Assembly: GCF_000413435.1 (NCBI RefSeq)
Contig: NZ_KE340326.1
Location: 306,704-370,703, forward strand
Direction: 5' to 3'
Length of the DNA: 64,000 bases
Origin: Campylobacter ureolyticus ACS-301-V-Sch3b
GTDB lineage: Bacteria; Campylobacterota; Campylobacteria; Campylobacterales; Campylobacteraceae
Shown: piece by piece, positions 54,485 to 64,000 of the stretch
Numbering within the stretch: the first letter of the stretch is position 1
How the letters are laid out: each line of letters begins with the position of its first letter
Program-made: the position numbers and the translations under genes
The notes under the pieces: model-generated
Database searches by the model: none
Seen by the model: only the letters and a program-made list of their open reading frames with translations
What the model was told of the DNA's origin: nothing

Positions 54485-57400
54485 CTACTCTTTTAAATAA
54501 TCTTGAATACTTTTAACTTCTAAATATGAGCCATCTTTCATTGACGGTATTGAATTTACTGCCATTAGGGCCGCTTTTGTAGTTGTGAAATATGGTACTT
54601 TAAACCTCAAAACAAGTTGGCGGATTTTGACACCATCATCATCATAGCTTTTATTATCGCTTGTATTTACAACCAAATTTATCTCATTATTTTTTAACTT
54701 ATCGGCGATGTTTGGGCGGCCTTCGCTTATCTTGTGAACAAACTCACTTTCTATACCATGCTCTTTTAAGGCATTATGAGTTCCACTTGTTGCAACTATC
54801 CTAAAGCCCTCTTTTATGAATTTTTTAGCTAGTTCTATACCACTTTTTTTATCATCATCGGCCAAGCTTAAAAACAAAGTTCCACTTGATGAAAAGACAT
54901 TACTTGCTGAAATTTGACTTTTTATAAAGCTTTTTGCAAAACTATCGCTTATACCCATAACTTCGCCTGTTGATTTCATCTCAGGCCCAAGGATAAAATC
55001 AGCCCCAACTAGTTTGTTAAATGGAAATACGCTTTCTTTAACACAAACATGATTTTTTGGAGTAGCTGTATAGATATCTCCTACTTTTATTAAGTTTTTA
55101 TAACTATCATAGAAATTTAATGCCTCTTTTAAATCCCCTTGCCACATAACTCTAGTTGCGACTTTTGCCATAGGAATTCCTGTTGCTTTACTTACAAAAG
55201 GCACAGTTCTACTTGCTCTTGGATTTACTTCTATCATATAAATTTCATCTTCAAAAATGGCAAATTGTATGTTTAAAAGTCCTATAACGCCTAAATTTAT
55301 AGCGATTTCTTTTGTGTTTTTGTAAACTTTTTCAATTATTTCTTTGCTTAAGCTTTGTGGTGGCATTACACTTATACTATCACCTGAGTGAATTCCAGCC
55401 TCTTCAATATGCTCTAAAATAGCTCCCACAAAAACATCTTTTCCATCACTTATGGCATCAACATCAAGTTCGGTAGCGTTTTTCAAAAATTTATCTATTA
55501 AAACCGGAGAGTGGTTGCTAACGCTTACTGCTTCGCCCATATACTCTAAAAGCTCACTTTCACAAGTGACTTTTTTCATTGCTCTTCCGCCTAAAACATA
55601 ACTTGGTCTAACAAGCACTGGATAGCCAATTTCTTTTGCTTTTAAAACTGCTTCTTCTACGCTTGTCGCAGTTGCATTGTTAGGCTGTTTAATACCTAAT
55701 TTTGATATAAACTCGCTGAATTTCTTCCTATCTTCTGCCATATCTATAACTCTTGGGCTTGTTCCTATTACATTAGCCCCAATAATTGCTAGTCTTTTTG
55801 CAAATTTAAGTGGAGTTTGACCTCCAAAATGAATTATTACGCCATCAGGATTTTCTCTTTCAATAACACTTCTTAAATGCTCAAAATCAATTGGTTCAAA
55901 ATATAGCGTATCGCTTGTGTCATAATCCGTGCTTACAGTTTCAGGATTGCAATTATACATTATACTTTTTATGCCAAGATCTTTTAGCGCATAACTTGCA
56001 TGAACACAACAATAATCAAACTCTATTCCTTGTCCTATTCTATTTGGTCCACCACCTATTATTAAAACTTTTTTGCCTTTATTGCTGGATGAGACATTTT
56101 CGCATTTTTTAAATGTTGAGTAAAGATAAGTAAAGTTATCATTTCTGCCTTTTGTTCCAGCTTTTTGATAAATTTGAGCTATATTAAATTTATTTCTTGC
56201 AAAGTAAATATCATTTTGACTAAGCTCTAGGTTGTCTTTTAAATTTATAAGATAAGCTAACTTTTTATCAGAAAATCCCATAGCTTTAGCTTCTTGTAGT
56301 TTTTTAGAATCGTTTAAAATATCCATATCCACACTTTTTTCAAACTCTACTATTTCATAAATTTCATTTAAAAAATACTTATCTATTTTAGTTAGTTCAT
56401 AAACTTTTTCTATATCATAGCCATCTCTAAAAGCTTGTGCAACATATAATATCCTCTTATCATCGGCATGTCTTAGCTTATAAACTAAATCTTTGTTTGA
56501 AATTTCATCAAATCCTGATAGACCGCTTTCCATAGAGCAAAGCGCTTTTTGCAAAGCTTCTTTTAAGCTTTTGCCAAGACTCATAACTTCTCCAACGCTC
56601 TTCATCGCAGTTCCAAGCAAAGTATTTGCACCTTTAAATTTTTCAAAAGCAAATTTAGGAACTTTTACAACTATATAGTCAATTTCTGGTTCATAAAAAC
56701 CATCTTCTATCTCATCAAGCGTATAACCAACTGCTAAAAGAGTTGAAATTTTAGCTATAGGATATCCAGTTGCCTTACTTGCAAGTGCTGAGCTTCTAGA
56801 AACTCGTGGATTCATTTCAATTACTACAGTTCTTCCATCTTTTGGATTCATGGCAAATTGAATATTACTACCACCTGCATCAACCCCAATAGCCTTAACT
56901 ATTTCAAAACTTAGTTTTTTTATTTTTTCTATCTCATCATCACTTAGTGTAAGAGTTGGAGCTATTGTTATACTATCTCCTGTGTGAATTCCCATAGGAT
57001 CTATATTTTCTATACCACACACTAAAACGCATTGTCCTTTTTTGTCCCTTATAACCTCAGATTCTATCTCTTTCCAACCAAGCAAGCTTTCTTCTATTAA
57101 AATTTCATTTATCGGGCTTGCCTCGATTCCGTTTTGAGCTATTTCTTTAAACTCATCTATGTTATAAGCTACACCACTTCCTGCTCCACCAAGAGTGTAA
57201 CTTGCTCTTATTATTAAAGGAAAACCAATTTGGCTAGCTGCTTGTAATGCATCATCAAGCGTATAAGCATAGCAAGACTTTGGAAGATCCATATTTATAC
57301 TTTGCATGGTTTTTTTAAACAAAAGTCTATCTTCGCCTTTTTTTATCGCATCAGGGTTTATACCTATAAATTTAACATTTTTTAATTTTTTAAACTCATC

Positions 57401-57715
57401 ACTTTCATAAACTTCCATTCCAGCATTTAAAGCAACCTGCCCGCCAAGCGTTGGAAGTATCGCATCAACGTTTTCTTTTTTTATAATTCTTAAAATGCTT
57501 TCTTTTGTAATTGGCTCTAAATATGAAGCATCAGCAAAGTCTGGATCTGTCATAATAGTAGCTGGATTTGAGTTAATCAAAACTACTCTATAACCAAGAC
57601 TTTTTAATGTTTTTATAGCTTGTGTGCCACTATAGTCAAACTCACATGCTTGACCTATAACAATCGGACCACTTCCGATAACTAAAACTGTTTTGAAATC
57701 ATCTCTTTTTGGCAT
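54485..57715 (-). CDS. carB: Carbamoyl-phosphate synthase large subunit
   Basis: 1076 residues, normal length. It makes carbamoyl phosphate from bicarbonate, ammonia (from CarA) and two ATP, for arginine and pyrimidines. Two ATP-grasp halves are visible: VLVIGSGPIVIGQACEFDYS at the start and KVLIIGGGPNRIGQGIEFDY near residue 555, with VIEMNPRVSRSSALASKATG and MIEVNPRASRTVPFVSKATG as matching active-site blocks. The C-terminal regulatory domain begins near 940. Its partner carA is not in the window. It is last in the bcp-to-carB operon. Confidence 0.98.
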   Translation of the reverse strand: MPKRDDFKTVLVIGSGPIVIGQACEFDYSGTQAIKTLKSLGYRVVLINSNPATIMTDPDFADASYLEPITKESILRIIKKENVDAILPTLGGQVALNAGMEVYESDEFKKLKNVKFIGINPDAIKKGEDRLLFKKTMQSINMDLPKSCYAYTLDDALQAASQIGFPLIIRASYTLGGAGSGVAYNIDEFKEIAQNGIEASPINEILIEESLLGWKEIESEVIRDKKGQCVLVCGIENIDPMGIHTGDSITIAPTLTLSDDEIEKIKKLSFEIVKAIGVDAGGSNIQFAMNPKDGRTVVIEMNPRVSRSSALASKATGYPIAKISTLLAVGYTLDEIEDGFYEPEIDYIVVKVPKFAFEKFKGANTLLGTAMKSVGEVMSLGKSLKEALQKALCSMESGLSGFDEISNKDLVYKLRHADDKRILYVAQAFRDGYDIEKVYELTKIDKYFLNEIYEIVEFEKSVDMDILNDSKKLQEAKAMGFSDKKLAYLINLKDNLELSQNDIYFARNKFNIAQIYQKAGTKGRNDNFTYLYSTFKKCENVSSSNKGKKVLIIGGGPNRIGQGIEFDYCCVHASYALKDLGIKSIMYNCNPETVSTDYDTSDTLYFEPIDFEHLRSVIERENPDGVIIHFGGQTPLKFAKRLAIIGANVIGTSPRVIDMAEDRKKFSEFISKLGIKQPNNATATSVEEAVLKAKEIGYPVLVRPSYVLGGRAMKKVTCESELLEYMGEAVSVSNHSPVLIDKFLKNATELDVDAISDGKDVFVGAILEHIEEAGIHSGDSISVMPPQSLSKEIIEKVYKNTKEIAINLGVIGLLNIQFAIFEDEIYMIEVNPRASRTVPFVSKATGIPMAKVATRVMWQGDLKEALNFYDSYKNLIKVGDIYTATPKNHVCVKESVFPFNKLVGADFILGPEMKSTGEVMGISDSFAKSFIKSQISASNVFSSSGTLFLSLADDDKKSGIELAKKFIKEGFRIVATSGTHNALKEHGIESEFVHKISEGRPNIADKLKNNEINLVVNTSDNKSYDDDGVKIRQLVLRFKVPYFTTTKAALMAVNSIPSMKDGSYLEVKSIQDYLKE

Positions 57716-58465
57716 TTATCTCTCCTTTGTGACGACATATAGAAATGCTGGTGTAACCTCATCAAAATAAGGTTTTATAACAGCACTTTTATATAAATCT
57801 TCATCTATAATTTCATCTATAACCCCAACAGGAACTCCTGCAAAAAACACCTCATCAAGCCCACTTGTATAAACCTCATCACCAATTTTTGGATTTAACC
57901 ATCTTGGAATAAATTTTGCTATAACCCTAGTTCCATCTCCATTTATGATAGCTGGGATTTTTTCATCACCGATATAAGCTGAAAATGATGCAAGCTCATC
58001 ATTTTGAAGTATTAACATAAAATTTGAATCTTTTGAAGTTATAATTCCGGCTGTGTGGGCATTAAAAATAGCTCCATAAATTTTATTTTTATTGTTGTTT
58101 TTAAAATCAACCCAAAATTTATTATAATCTCCAATTTTGGCATAAGATAAAGTTCTTATAAGTTTAATATTTGGAGTAAATTTAGTAGAATTTGTATCTT
58201 TTAAAATTTGATTTAACTCATAAGCATAAGTATTTAATAAAACGGCTTTTTTTTTAAGTTCTTCATTTTCTAAAAGCAAGGTTTTAATCTGCGAAGACTT
58301 ATTAAAATGAGTTTTTACTTTTTGAGTTAAATTTGTATTTATATTTTTAAAAAAACTAATAACATCATTAGTTGAACTTATACTTTGACCCTTTATATAA
58401 GAGCCAAAATATATAGAAAATAGTAAAAAAACAAGTACAAAAAAAATTTGTTTGATTTTACTCAT
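57716..58465 (-). CDS. mreC: Rod-shape determining protein MreC
   Basis: 249 residues. One N-terminal membrane helix (IFFVLVFLLFSIYFGSYI), a coiled coil (about 45-75: LLLENEELKKKAVLLNTYAY) and a periplasmic beta domain containing GEVYTSGLDEVFFAGVPVGV. It links MreB filaments to the cell-wall synthesis machinery. It lies four bases after mreB and one base before carB, with no mreD visible here. Confidence 0.95.
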   Translation of the reverse strand: MSKIKQIFFVLVFLLFSIYFGSYIKGQSISSTNDVISFFKNINTNLTQKVKTHFNKSSQIKTLLLENEELKKKAVLLNTYAYELNQILKDTNSTKFTPNIKLIRTLSYAKIGDYNKFWVDFKNNNKNKIYGAIFNAHTAGIITSKDSNFMLILQNDELASFSAYIGDEKIPAIINGDGTRVIAKFIPRWLNPKIGDEVYTSGLDEVFFAGVPVGVIDEIIDEDLYKSAVIKPYFDEVTPAFLYVVTKER

Positions 58466-58469
58466 TTAT

Positions 58470-59504
58470 TTATTCGCTTGATAGTTGTCTTAAAATACTT
58501 ATTTCTTCTAATGCTTTGCCTGTTCCTTTTGCAACCGCTAAAAGTGGCTCATCAGCAACATAAACAGGAAGTTTTACAATGTCGCTTAAATACTTATCAA
58601 TTCCTCTAATCAATGCTCCACCACCTGATAAAACAATACCATTTTCAACTATATCAGAAGCAAGATCAGGCGGCATCATCTCTAAAACTGATTTTAGATT
58701 ATCAGCAATTTGCTTTAATGTCTCTCTCATAGCTTCTCTAGCATCTTCACTGGTTAGTTCAATCCTGCTTAAAAGACCACTTATTTGATCTCTTCCTTTT
58801 ACAGTAGCAACAAGTTCTTTTGGAAGCTGAACTGCGGTACCTACTTTTATTTTTATCTCTTCGCCGGTTCTTTCACCTATTAAAAGATTATACTTTTCTT
58901 TGACATAACTAATTATTGCTTCGTTAAATTTATCCCCAGCTGCTCTAATTGATTTGCTTATTACAAGTCCTCCAAGAGAAATGACTCCTATCTCAGTAGT
59001 TCCTCCACCAATATCAACAACTAAGCTTCCTTTTGGTTCTTGTATAGGAAGTCCAGCTCCAATAGCTGCTGCCATAGGCTCTTCTATTAAAAAAACTTCT
59101 CTTGCTCCTGCCATTAAAGCACTATCTCTAACTGCTTTTCTTTCAACTTGAGTTAAGCCATAAGGAACTGAAATTATAACTCTCGGGCTTATAAAATTTC
59201 GTCTTTTGTGGGTTTTTTCTATGAAATATCTTATCATTCTTTCAGTCATATCAAAATCGGCTATAACACCATCTTTCATTGGTCTAATAGCTTGAATATC
59301 ACCTGGAGTTTTTCCTACCATATCTTTTGCTTGGTGACCTACAGCTAAGATTTTTTGTTTTCCAAATTTTGTATTTTCAACAGCAACAACACTTGGTTCA
59401 TTTATAACAATTCCTTTATCTTTTACTAAAACAAGGGTATTTGCTGTTCCTAGGTCTATTCCCATATCGCTTGAAAAAAATCCTAAAATTTTATCAATTA
59501 TCAT
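58470..59504 (-). CDS. mreB: Rod-shape determining actin homologue MreB
   Basis: 344 residues. The actin-fold nucleotide motifs are clear: MGIDLGTANTLVLV near residue 13, VVDIGGGTTEIGVISLGG near 160 and VLSGGGALIRGIDKYL near 290. MreB polymerises under the inner membrane and directs lateral wall growth. Downstream of clpX with a 28-base gap, then mreC. Confidence 0.98.
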   Translation of the reverse strand: MIIDKILGFFSSDMGIDLGTANTLVLVKDKGIVINEPSVVAVENTKFGKQKILAVGHQAKDMVGKTPGDIQAIRPMKDGVIADFDMTERMIRYFIEKTHKRRNFISPRVIISVPYGLTQVERKAVRDSALMAGAREVFLIEEPMAAAIGAGLPIQEPKGSLVVDIGGGTTEIGVISLGGLVISKSIRAAGDKFNEAIISYVKEKYNLLIGERTGEEIKIKVGTAVQLPKELVATVKGRDQISGLLSRIELTSEDAREAMRETLKQIADNLKSVLEMMPPDLASDIVENGIVLSGGGALIRGIDKYLSDIVKLPVYVADEPLLAVAKGTGKALEEISILRQLSSE

Positions 59505-59532
59505 TTTTATCCTTTTTGCTTCTTAGTTGTTT

Positions 59533-60756
59533 TTAGGCACTTAAAATATCTTGTTTTACAAGAATTGGCTTTTCTTTGCCTAAAACCACATCTTTTGAAA
59601 TTACTACTTCATATCCTTTTAACTCTGGCAAATTAAACATAATATCAAGCATAACTCCCTCCATTATGCTTCTTAAACCTCTTGCACCCGTTTTTCTTTT
59701 TATAGCTAAATTTGCAACCTCCAAAAGCGCTTCATCATCAAATTTTAAACTCGCTCCATCTATTGCAAATATTTTTTTATATTGACTTAAAATCGCATTT
59801 TTAGGTTCTGTTAAAATTCTCACCATATCTTTTTCATCAAGCTCATTTAAAGTTGCTACAATATGAAGTCTTCCAATTAGTTCGGGGATTATACCATAAT
59901 GAACCAAATCGTCGGATTCAACTAAGTGTATCAAATTTTCATTTTCTTTTTTCGTTCTTTTTTCTTGACCAAAGCCTAAAATATTTTCGCCAATTCTTCT
60001 ACTTATAATGTCATTTAATCCATCAAAAGCTCCACCACAAATAAATAAAATATTTTTTGTATCTATTTGAATAAAGTCTTGATTTGGATGTTTTCTACCA
60101 CCTTTTGGTGGGATATTTACAACACTTCCTTCAATAATTTTAAGAAGTGCTTGCTGCACGCCCTCACCGCTTACATCTCTTGTTATGGATCTATTCTCGC
60201 TCATTCTAGCAATTTTATCCATTTCATCAACAAAAACGATTCCTTGTTCTGCTTTTTTTATATCACCATTTGCAGCTTGTAAAAGCCTTGTTAGTATGTT
60301 TTCAACATCTTCTCCAACATATCCAGCCTCTGTTAAGCTTGTAGCATCACAAATTGCAATCGGCACATCAAGATGCTTTGCTAAAGTTTGAGCCATTAAT
60401 GTTTTTCCACTTCCAGTTGGTCCAATAAGTAAAATATTTGACTTTGAAATTTCGGTATCATCATCTACCATATCTTGCTTAAAAAGCCTTTTATAGTGAT
60501 TATAAACTCCAACACTAAAAGCCTTTTTTGCCATATCTTGCCCAATAACATAACTATCCAAAATTTCCTTTAGTTTTTTTGGTGTAATATCTTTTATGGT
60601 TTTATTTTCTTCTTTTTTTTCAACTTCACCACCATGGATAACCTCATAAGCTGCATCTATACAAAACTCACATATAAAAGCATCGCTATTTTCATTTGGA
60701 AAAATTCTTCTATCTTTATCTTCTAGCCCACCACAAAAACTACACTTTCTAGCCAT
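59533..60756 (-). CDS. clpX: ATP-dependent Clp protease ATP-binding subunit ClpX
   Basis: 407 residues. The zinc-binding domain has the cysteines of CSFCGG and CEFC (residues about 5-30). Walker [15 protein letters not shown], Walker [14 protein letters not shown], and the sensor-2 region [16 protein letters not shown] are present. The ClpP-docking loop reads LGF (NILGFGQEK) instead of the IGF of E. coli. It unfolds tagged proteins for ClpP. It overlaps lpxA by 8 bases; clpP is not in the window. Confidence 0.98.
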   Translation of the reverse strand: MARKCSFCGGLEDKDRRIFPNENSDAFICEFCIDAAYEVIHGGEVEKKEENKTIKDITPKKLKEILDSYVIGQDMAKKAFSVGVYNHYKRLFKQDMVDDDTEISKSNILLIGPTGSGKTLMAQTLAKHLDVPIAICDATSLTEAGYVGEDVENILTRLLQAANGDIKKAEQGIVFVDEMDKIARMSENRSITRDVSGEGVQQALLKIIEGSVVNIPPKGGRKHPNQDFIQIDTKNILFICGGAFDGLNDIISRRIGENILGFGQEKRTKKENENLIHLVESDDLVHYGIIPELIGRLHIVATLNELDEKDMVRILTEPKNAILSQYKKIFAIDGASLKFDDEALLEVANLAIKRKTGARGLRSIMEGVMLDIMFNLPELKGYEVVISKDVVLGKEKPILVKQDILSA

Positions 60757-61537
60757 TCTTTTCCTTTTTTAGAGGAATTCCTCTTTTTGTATTTATGATA
60801 AATTCACACATTTTCTTTATATTCAAATTTGATGAAATATCTAGTAATTTTAGAGCTTGATCTTTTATACTAACACCTTGGTTAAATATGAATTTATAAG
60901 CTTTATTTATCTCCTCTACCTCATCTTTTTCGAACCTTCTTCTAAGCCCTATTAAATTAAGCCCTCTTACATAAGCCCTATTTCCCTCAGCTAAACAAAA
61001 ATTAGGAATATCTTGACTTAATGCAGATGCTCCTGCTATCATACAGCTTTCTCCAATTTTAACAAACTGATGAACTGGAGTAAGACCACCAATAACAGCA
61101 TAATCACCCATTTCAACATGTCCTGCTAAAGTTGCATTATTTGCTAAAATTACATTATTTCCAATGATACAATCATGTGCAATATGACAATAGGCCATTA
61201 TAAAAGCATTATCTCCTATTCTTGTAAAGCCATCACCTTTATGTGAGCCTGAGTTTATCGTGCAAAACTCGTGAATTGTAGCATTTTTGCCAATTATAAG
61301 ACCTGTTTTTTCACCAACTTCAAAACTCATATCTTGTGGGATATCACCAACTACTGCATAGCTAAAAATTTTGCTTTTATCGCCAATTGTTGTATTTCCA
61401 ACTATCCTTGCACCTTGCTTTATGATAACTTCATTTCCAATTTTTGCATTTTTGCCAACAAAGGCATAGGCTTCTATTTTTACATCATTGCCTAAAATAG
61501 CACCATCTTCTATGATGGCAGTTTTATGAATATTCAT
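60749..61537 (-). CDS. lpxA: UDP-N-acetylglucosamine acyltransferase LpxA
   Basis: 262 residues. First step of lipid A synthesis: transfer of an acyl chain from ACP to UDP-GlcNAc. The left-handed beta-helix hexapeptides run through about residue 185 ([20 protein letters not shown]). The catalytic histidine is in [15 protein letters not shown] and the C-terminal helices follow [10 protein letters not shown]. Thirteen bases after fabZ. Confidence 0.97.
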   Translation of the reverse strand: MNIHKTAIIEDGAILGNDVKIEAYAFVGKNAKIGNEVIIKQGARIVGNTTIGDKSKIFSYAVVGDIPQDMSFEVGEKTGLIIGKNATIHEFCTINSGSHKGDGFTRIGDNAFIMAYCHIAHDCIIGNNVILANNATLAGHVEMGDYAVIGGLTPVHQFVKIGESCMIAGASALSQDIPNFCLAEGNRAYVRGLNLIGLRRRFEKDEVEEINKAYKFIFNQGVSIKDQALKLLDISSNLNIKKMCEFIINTKRGIPLKKEKNG

Positions 61538-61550
61538 ATTAAATCCGTTA

Positions 61551-61997
61551 CTATTTATCCATTATCATAGCTTGAAGTTCAGCTTCAGCAGCTAAACCAT
61601 CATCAGTATGAGCCTCGCCTTTTAAGACCCAAATTTTGCCACGATGTTTTAGAGTTGAAATTTTATAAGTTATCCTATCTCCTGGTCTAATTGGCTTTCT
61701 AAATTTTGCCTTATCAATACTCATAAAATATACAACTTTATCTTTTAAATCATCTGGATTATCTTTTTCCATACTTCTAAAAGCCAAAACCCCACCAGCT
61801 TGTGCCATTCCTTCAATTATCATAACTCCTGGATAAATAGGATGCCCAGGGAAATGTCCCTCAAAAATAGGTTCGCCTATGGTTACATTTTTATACGCTT
61901 CAATACTTTCATTAAGTACCAAATTTGTAACCTTATCAATCAACAAAAAAGGATATCTATGTGGTAAAATTTGCATTATTTGGTTTATATCTAACAT
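61551..61997 (-). CDS. fabZ: 3-hydroxyacyl-ACP dehydratase FabZ
   Basis: 148 residues with a hot-dog fold. The active-site histidine is in [20 protein letters not shown] and the glutamate in the same helix; [13 protein letters not shown] at the N-terminus is also diagnostic. It dehydrates 3-hydroxyacyl-ACP in fatty-acid synthesis and shares its substrate with LpxA, encoded next. Cytoplasmic. Confidence 0.98.
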   Translation of the reverse strand: MLDINQIMQILPHRYPFLLIDKVTNLVLNESIEAYKNVTIGEPIFEGHFPGHPIYPGVMIIEGMAQAGGVLAFRSMEKDNPDDLKDKVVYFMSIDKAKFRKPIRPGDRITYKISTLKHRGKIWVLKGEAHTDDGLAAEAELQAMIMDK

Positions 61998-62035
61998 GTT
62001 ATCTAGCCTTAAATTTTATTTAACCTCATATTTTA

Positions 62036-63097
62036 TCAAAAAGTTACTAAAATTTCCCTAACATCTAAATATATTTTTGAAAAAGCTTCGATCTTTACCT
62101 TTGCTGGGACTATTTTTTCAACTATGATAATTGGCGAAAAGCTACCTTTTTGACAAATTTTTTCTCTTAAATTTAGCTCTTCATTAACGCTTAGAGGTTT
62201 TTTTAAAAGCTCATCAAAACTCTTAAAATTAAGCTTTGAAAGCTCTTTGAATTTATCAAAACTAAAAACTCTTATCTCATTTTTTACAAACTCATCACAC
62301 TCATAATTTATGCCAAATTTCACTAAATTTCTCTCAAAATGAGAGTTAAATAAAAAATAGCTTTTTATAGCCTTTTCATCAAATTTAACTAACCCTCTTA
62401 AAAGCCTATAATTTATAAAACTATCTTTTTGAAGCCTAAATTTGACCTTTTGCTCCTCCAAGGTTCTTAAATTTCTATAAAACAAAACTCTATCTTCTGG
62501 TGAATTTGGCCAAATTTGGTGGTTTATAGCACTCATTAGTTCAAATTCCAAACTTGCTTTATTTTGCATTTTCATAGCATAGATACAGCCACAATAATTT
62601 TGATGATATAAGTTATCTTTTTTTGCCAAATCAAACTGAGCTTTGCTTCCGCCATTTTTCCTAAAATCAGGTGCTACAAAATCAAGATTAAATCTAGCAC
62701 AAATTTCAGATAGAGATTTTTGTAATTGGGCGTGGGATTTTTTAGGACTCATTAAAAGCGTTGTGGTTATTGAGTTTTCGCCTAATTTTTTGGCTAAAAT
62801 AGCTGTTTTTTCCATCCTAAAATCAAAGCATTTTTGACAACGCTCACCTTTTTCAGGCTCATTTTCAAGCCCTCTTACAAACCTAAACCACTCATCAAGT
62901 TCATAATCGCCCAAAATAACTTCAATTCCAAGAGTTTTTGCACTTCTTTTAACATCGTCATAACGAAGCAAAAACTCACTATATGGATGGATATTTGGAT
63001 CATAAAAATAGCCAATTATCCTAACGCCCGGATAAATCTCCTTTAACTTTCTTAAAAAATAGTGACTATCAACACTACAGCAAATTTGAACTAGCAA
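62036..63097 (-). CDS. queH: Epoxyqueuosine reductase QueH-type protein
   Basis: 353 residues. The cysteine pairs of QueH are visible: QICCSVDSHYF (Cys6-Cys7), RCQKCFDFRM near residue 95, and QNYCGCIYAM near residue 170. QueH (DUF208) reduces epoxyqueuosine to queuosine in tRNA anticodons and replaces QueG. The C-terminal ~150 residues extend beyond the minimal QueH domain and look like an RNA-binding or accessory part that I cannot name. It is three bases after bcp and upstream of fabZ. Confidence 0.85.
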   Translation of the reverse strand: MLVQICCSVDSHYFLRKLKEIYPGVRIIGYFYDPNIHPYSEFLLRYDDVKRSAKTLGIEVILGDYELDEWFRFVRGLENEPEKGERCQKCFDFRMEKTAILAKKLGENSITTTLLMSPKKSHAQLQKSLSEICARFNLDFVAPDFRKNGGSKAQFDLAKKDNLYHQNYCGCIYAMKMQNKASLEFELMSAINHQIWPNSPEDRVLFYRNLRTLEEQKVKFRLQKDSFINYRLLRGLVKFDEKAIKSYFLFNSHFERNLVKFGINYECDEFVKNEIRVFSFDKFKELSKLNFKSFDELLKKPLSVNEELNLREKICQKGSFSPIIIVEKIVPAKVKIEAFSKIYLDVREILVTF

Positions 63098-63099
63098 AT

Positions 63100-63606
63100 T
63101 TAGCCTAAATTTGAAGTTAAATCAGCTAAAACTTTTGCTGCGTGATCTTTTGCTTTTACACTTTTATAAACCTTTAAAATATCGCCTTTTTTATCAATCA
63201 CAAAAGTTGTTCTAACTATGCCTAAATACTCTCTACCATAATTTTTTTTAACTTGCCAAACGCCATAAAGCTTGCTTACATTTTTATCTTCATCACTTAG
63301 TAAAATGTGTTTTAAGTCATGTTTTTTTATAAAATTTTCGTGGCTTTTTACAGAATCTGGGCTAACGCCAATGATCACACTATCATTTGCTATAAACTCA
63401 TCATAATTTTGACTAAACTCACAAGCTTCTGTTGTGCAACCTGGAGTATTGTCTTTTGGATAAAAATATAAAATTACATTTTTACCTACAAAATCATTTA
63501 AATTTATCTCAACACCATCTTGATTTTTAAGGCTAAAATTTGGAGCCCTGTCTCCTTTTTGTAAAGTTACTTTTCTCTCTACATCTTCTTTTAAAAAATC
63601 ACTCAT
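63100..63606 (-). CDS. bcp: Thiol peroxidase of the Bcp/PrxQ type
   Basis: 168 residues from the ATG at 63606, which has AAAAAGGG upstream; an in-frame start 14 codons earlier would lie before the predicted transcription start. The peroxidatic and resolving cysteines are in DNTPGCTTEACEF, five residues apart as in alpha-2-Cys Bcp. GDRAPNFSLKNQDG near the N-terminus and GIVRTTFVIDKKGDI near the end are typical. It reduces hydrogen peroxide and organic peroxides with thioredoxin. First gene of the long minus-strand operon. Confidence 0.96.
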   Translation of the reverse strand: MSDFLKEDVERKVTLQKGDRAPNFSLKNQDGVEINLNDFVGKNVILYFYPKDNTPGCTTEACEFSQNYDEFIANDSVIIGVSPDSVKSHENFIKKHDLKHILLSDEDKNVSKLYGVWQVKKNYGREYLGIVRTTFVIDKKGDILKVYKSVKAKDHAAKVLADLTSNLG

Positions 63607-63639
63607 TTTTTTACCCTTTTTATTGAAATTTATATGGCG

Positions 63640-63645
63640 ATTATA
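63640..63645 (-). promoter_or_regulatory. -10 box of the bcp-queH-fabZ-lpxA-clpX-mreBC-carB operon
   Basis: TGTGTATAAT on the minus strand, 34 bases before the bcp ATG. Confidence 0.6.
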
Positions 63646-63687
63646 CACAATTTTGTTTAACTAAATAAAAAGTTAAATAAATTTAGC

Positions 63688-63693
63688 TATAAT
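63688..63693 (+). promoter_or_regulatory. -10 box of ilvE
   Basis: TATAAT, 33 bases before the ATG at 63726, with TCAAAGGTAA as ribosome site. Confidence 0.6.
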
Positions 63694-63725
63694 TAAGACT
63701 TATATTTTTATCAAAGGTAAAATTC

Positions 63726-64000
63726 ATGGCAAAAGTAAAAGAAGCAAAAAATATCTGGCTAGATGGAAAATTAATCCCTTGGAATGAGGCAAATGTTCAT
63801 ATCCTATCACACTCACTTCACTACGGAAATGCCGTATTTGAAGGAGTTAGAGCCTATCAAACAAAAAAAGGCTTGGCAGTTTTTAGACTAGCTGAACATA
63901 CAAAAAGACTACTTGATTCAGCAAAAGCTTGCCTTATAAATGTGCCTTATAGCTATGATGAGCTTTTTAAAGCTCAAGTTGAACTTTTAAAATCAAATGA
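63726..64000 (+). CDS. ilvE: Branched-chain amino acid aminotransferase, 5' part
   Basis: 91 codons are visible before the window ends. MAKVKEAKNIWLDGKLIPWN, then HSLHYGNAVFEGVRAY, are diagnostic of class IV aminotransferases of the IlvE group, which interconvert branched-chain keto acids and leucine, isoleucine or valine using PLP. The PLP lysine lies beyond the edge. Divergent from bcp, as in C. jejuni. Confidence 0.95.
   Translation, partial: MAKVKEAKNIWLDGKLIPWNEANVHILSHSLHYGNAVFEGVRAYQTKKGLAVFRLAEHTKRLLDSAKACLINVPYSYDELFKAQVELLKSN

Noticed and set aside
58245..58254. Run of about nine A (minus strand) in mreC, possible slippage site
   Set aside because: It encodes the Lys-Lys-Lys of the coiled coil in an intact essential gene; common in AT-rich genomes.

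Overview
The window reads as the chromosome of a low-GC epsilonproteobacterium, most likely a Campylobacter species other than C. jejuni/C. coli. The evidence is gene order. A block encoding Bcp, QueH, FabZ, LpxA, ClpX, MreB, MreC and CarB, divergent from ilvE, matches the order I know from C. jejuni. So do the NifU-domain / small protein / murE / YbaB / ispA / tkt block and the moaC / DUF493 / coiled-coil block. Promoters are of the Campylobacter type, with good TATAAT-like -10 boxes and mostly no recognisable -35. Species cannot be fixed from the sequence alone.

Layout. 1-2456 (minus) is the 5' part of a trimeric autotransporter adhesin gene running off the left edge. 2649-8340 holds a cysteine-rich Sel1 protein, a CNNM/CorC-type membrane protein, an M48 lipoprotein protease, a coiled-coil protein, a DUF493 protein, moaC, a candidate small RNA, tRNA-Ser(GGA) and a small lipoprotein. 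8356-13901 is a metabolic and cell-wall operon (tkt, ispA, YbaB, panD, murE, a small conserved protein, a NifU-domain protein). 13999-27941 is a nearly continuous S10-spc-alpha ribosomal superoperon on the minus strand, from rpsJ to rplQ, with secY, map, infA and rpoA inside it.

28157-38734 is accessory and stress related: an ATPase that looks leaderless, rnhB, a GNAT acetyltransferase, a TerC-like membrane protein and an exported MsrA-MsrB fusion. katA follows, with a perfect dyad at its promoter and a frameshifted ankyrin-repeat gene downstream that probably corresponds to C. jejuni Cj1386. Next come a PAS sensor of the CetB/Aer type and a FecR - OmpA - CHASE2/HD-GYP operon.

39020-46769 is the most unusual part. 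Four complete, tandem, exported arylsulfate sulfotransferases lie in an A-B-B-A arrangement of two subtypes. Each gene is followed by its own terminator, and copies 2-4 share a structured leader. A small Sel1 protein and a 2336-residue classical autotransporter with a repeat-rich passenger follow. 54485-63606 is the housekeeping carB-mreC-mreB-clpX-lpxA-fabZ-queH-bcp operon, and the window ends inside ilvE.

How it fits together: the cell invests heavily in surface and periplasmic functions here (two autotransporters, four sulfotransferases, exported methionine sulfoxide reductase, M48 protease, Sel1 proteins). That would suit a host mucosal niche where phenolic sulfates and oxidants are available; this ecological reading is inference. 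No rRNA, CRISPR array, insertion sequence or prophage was seen.
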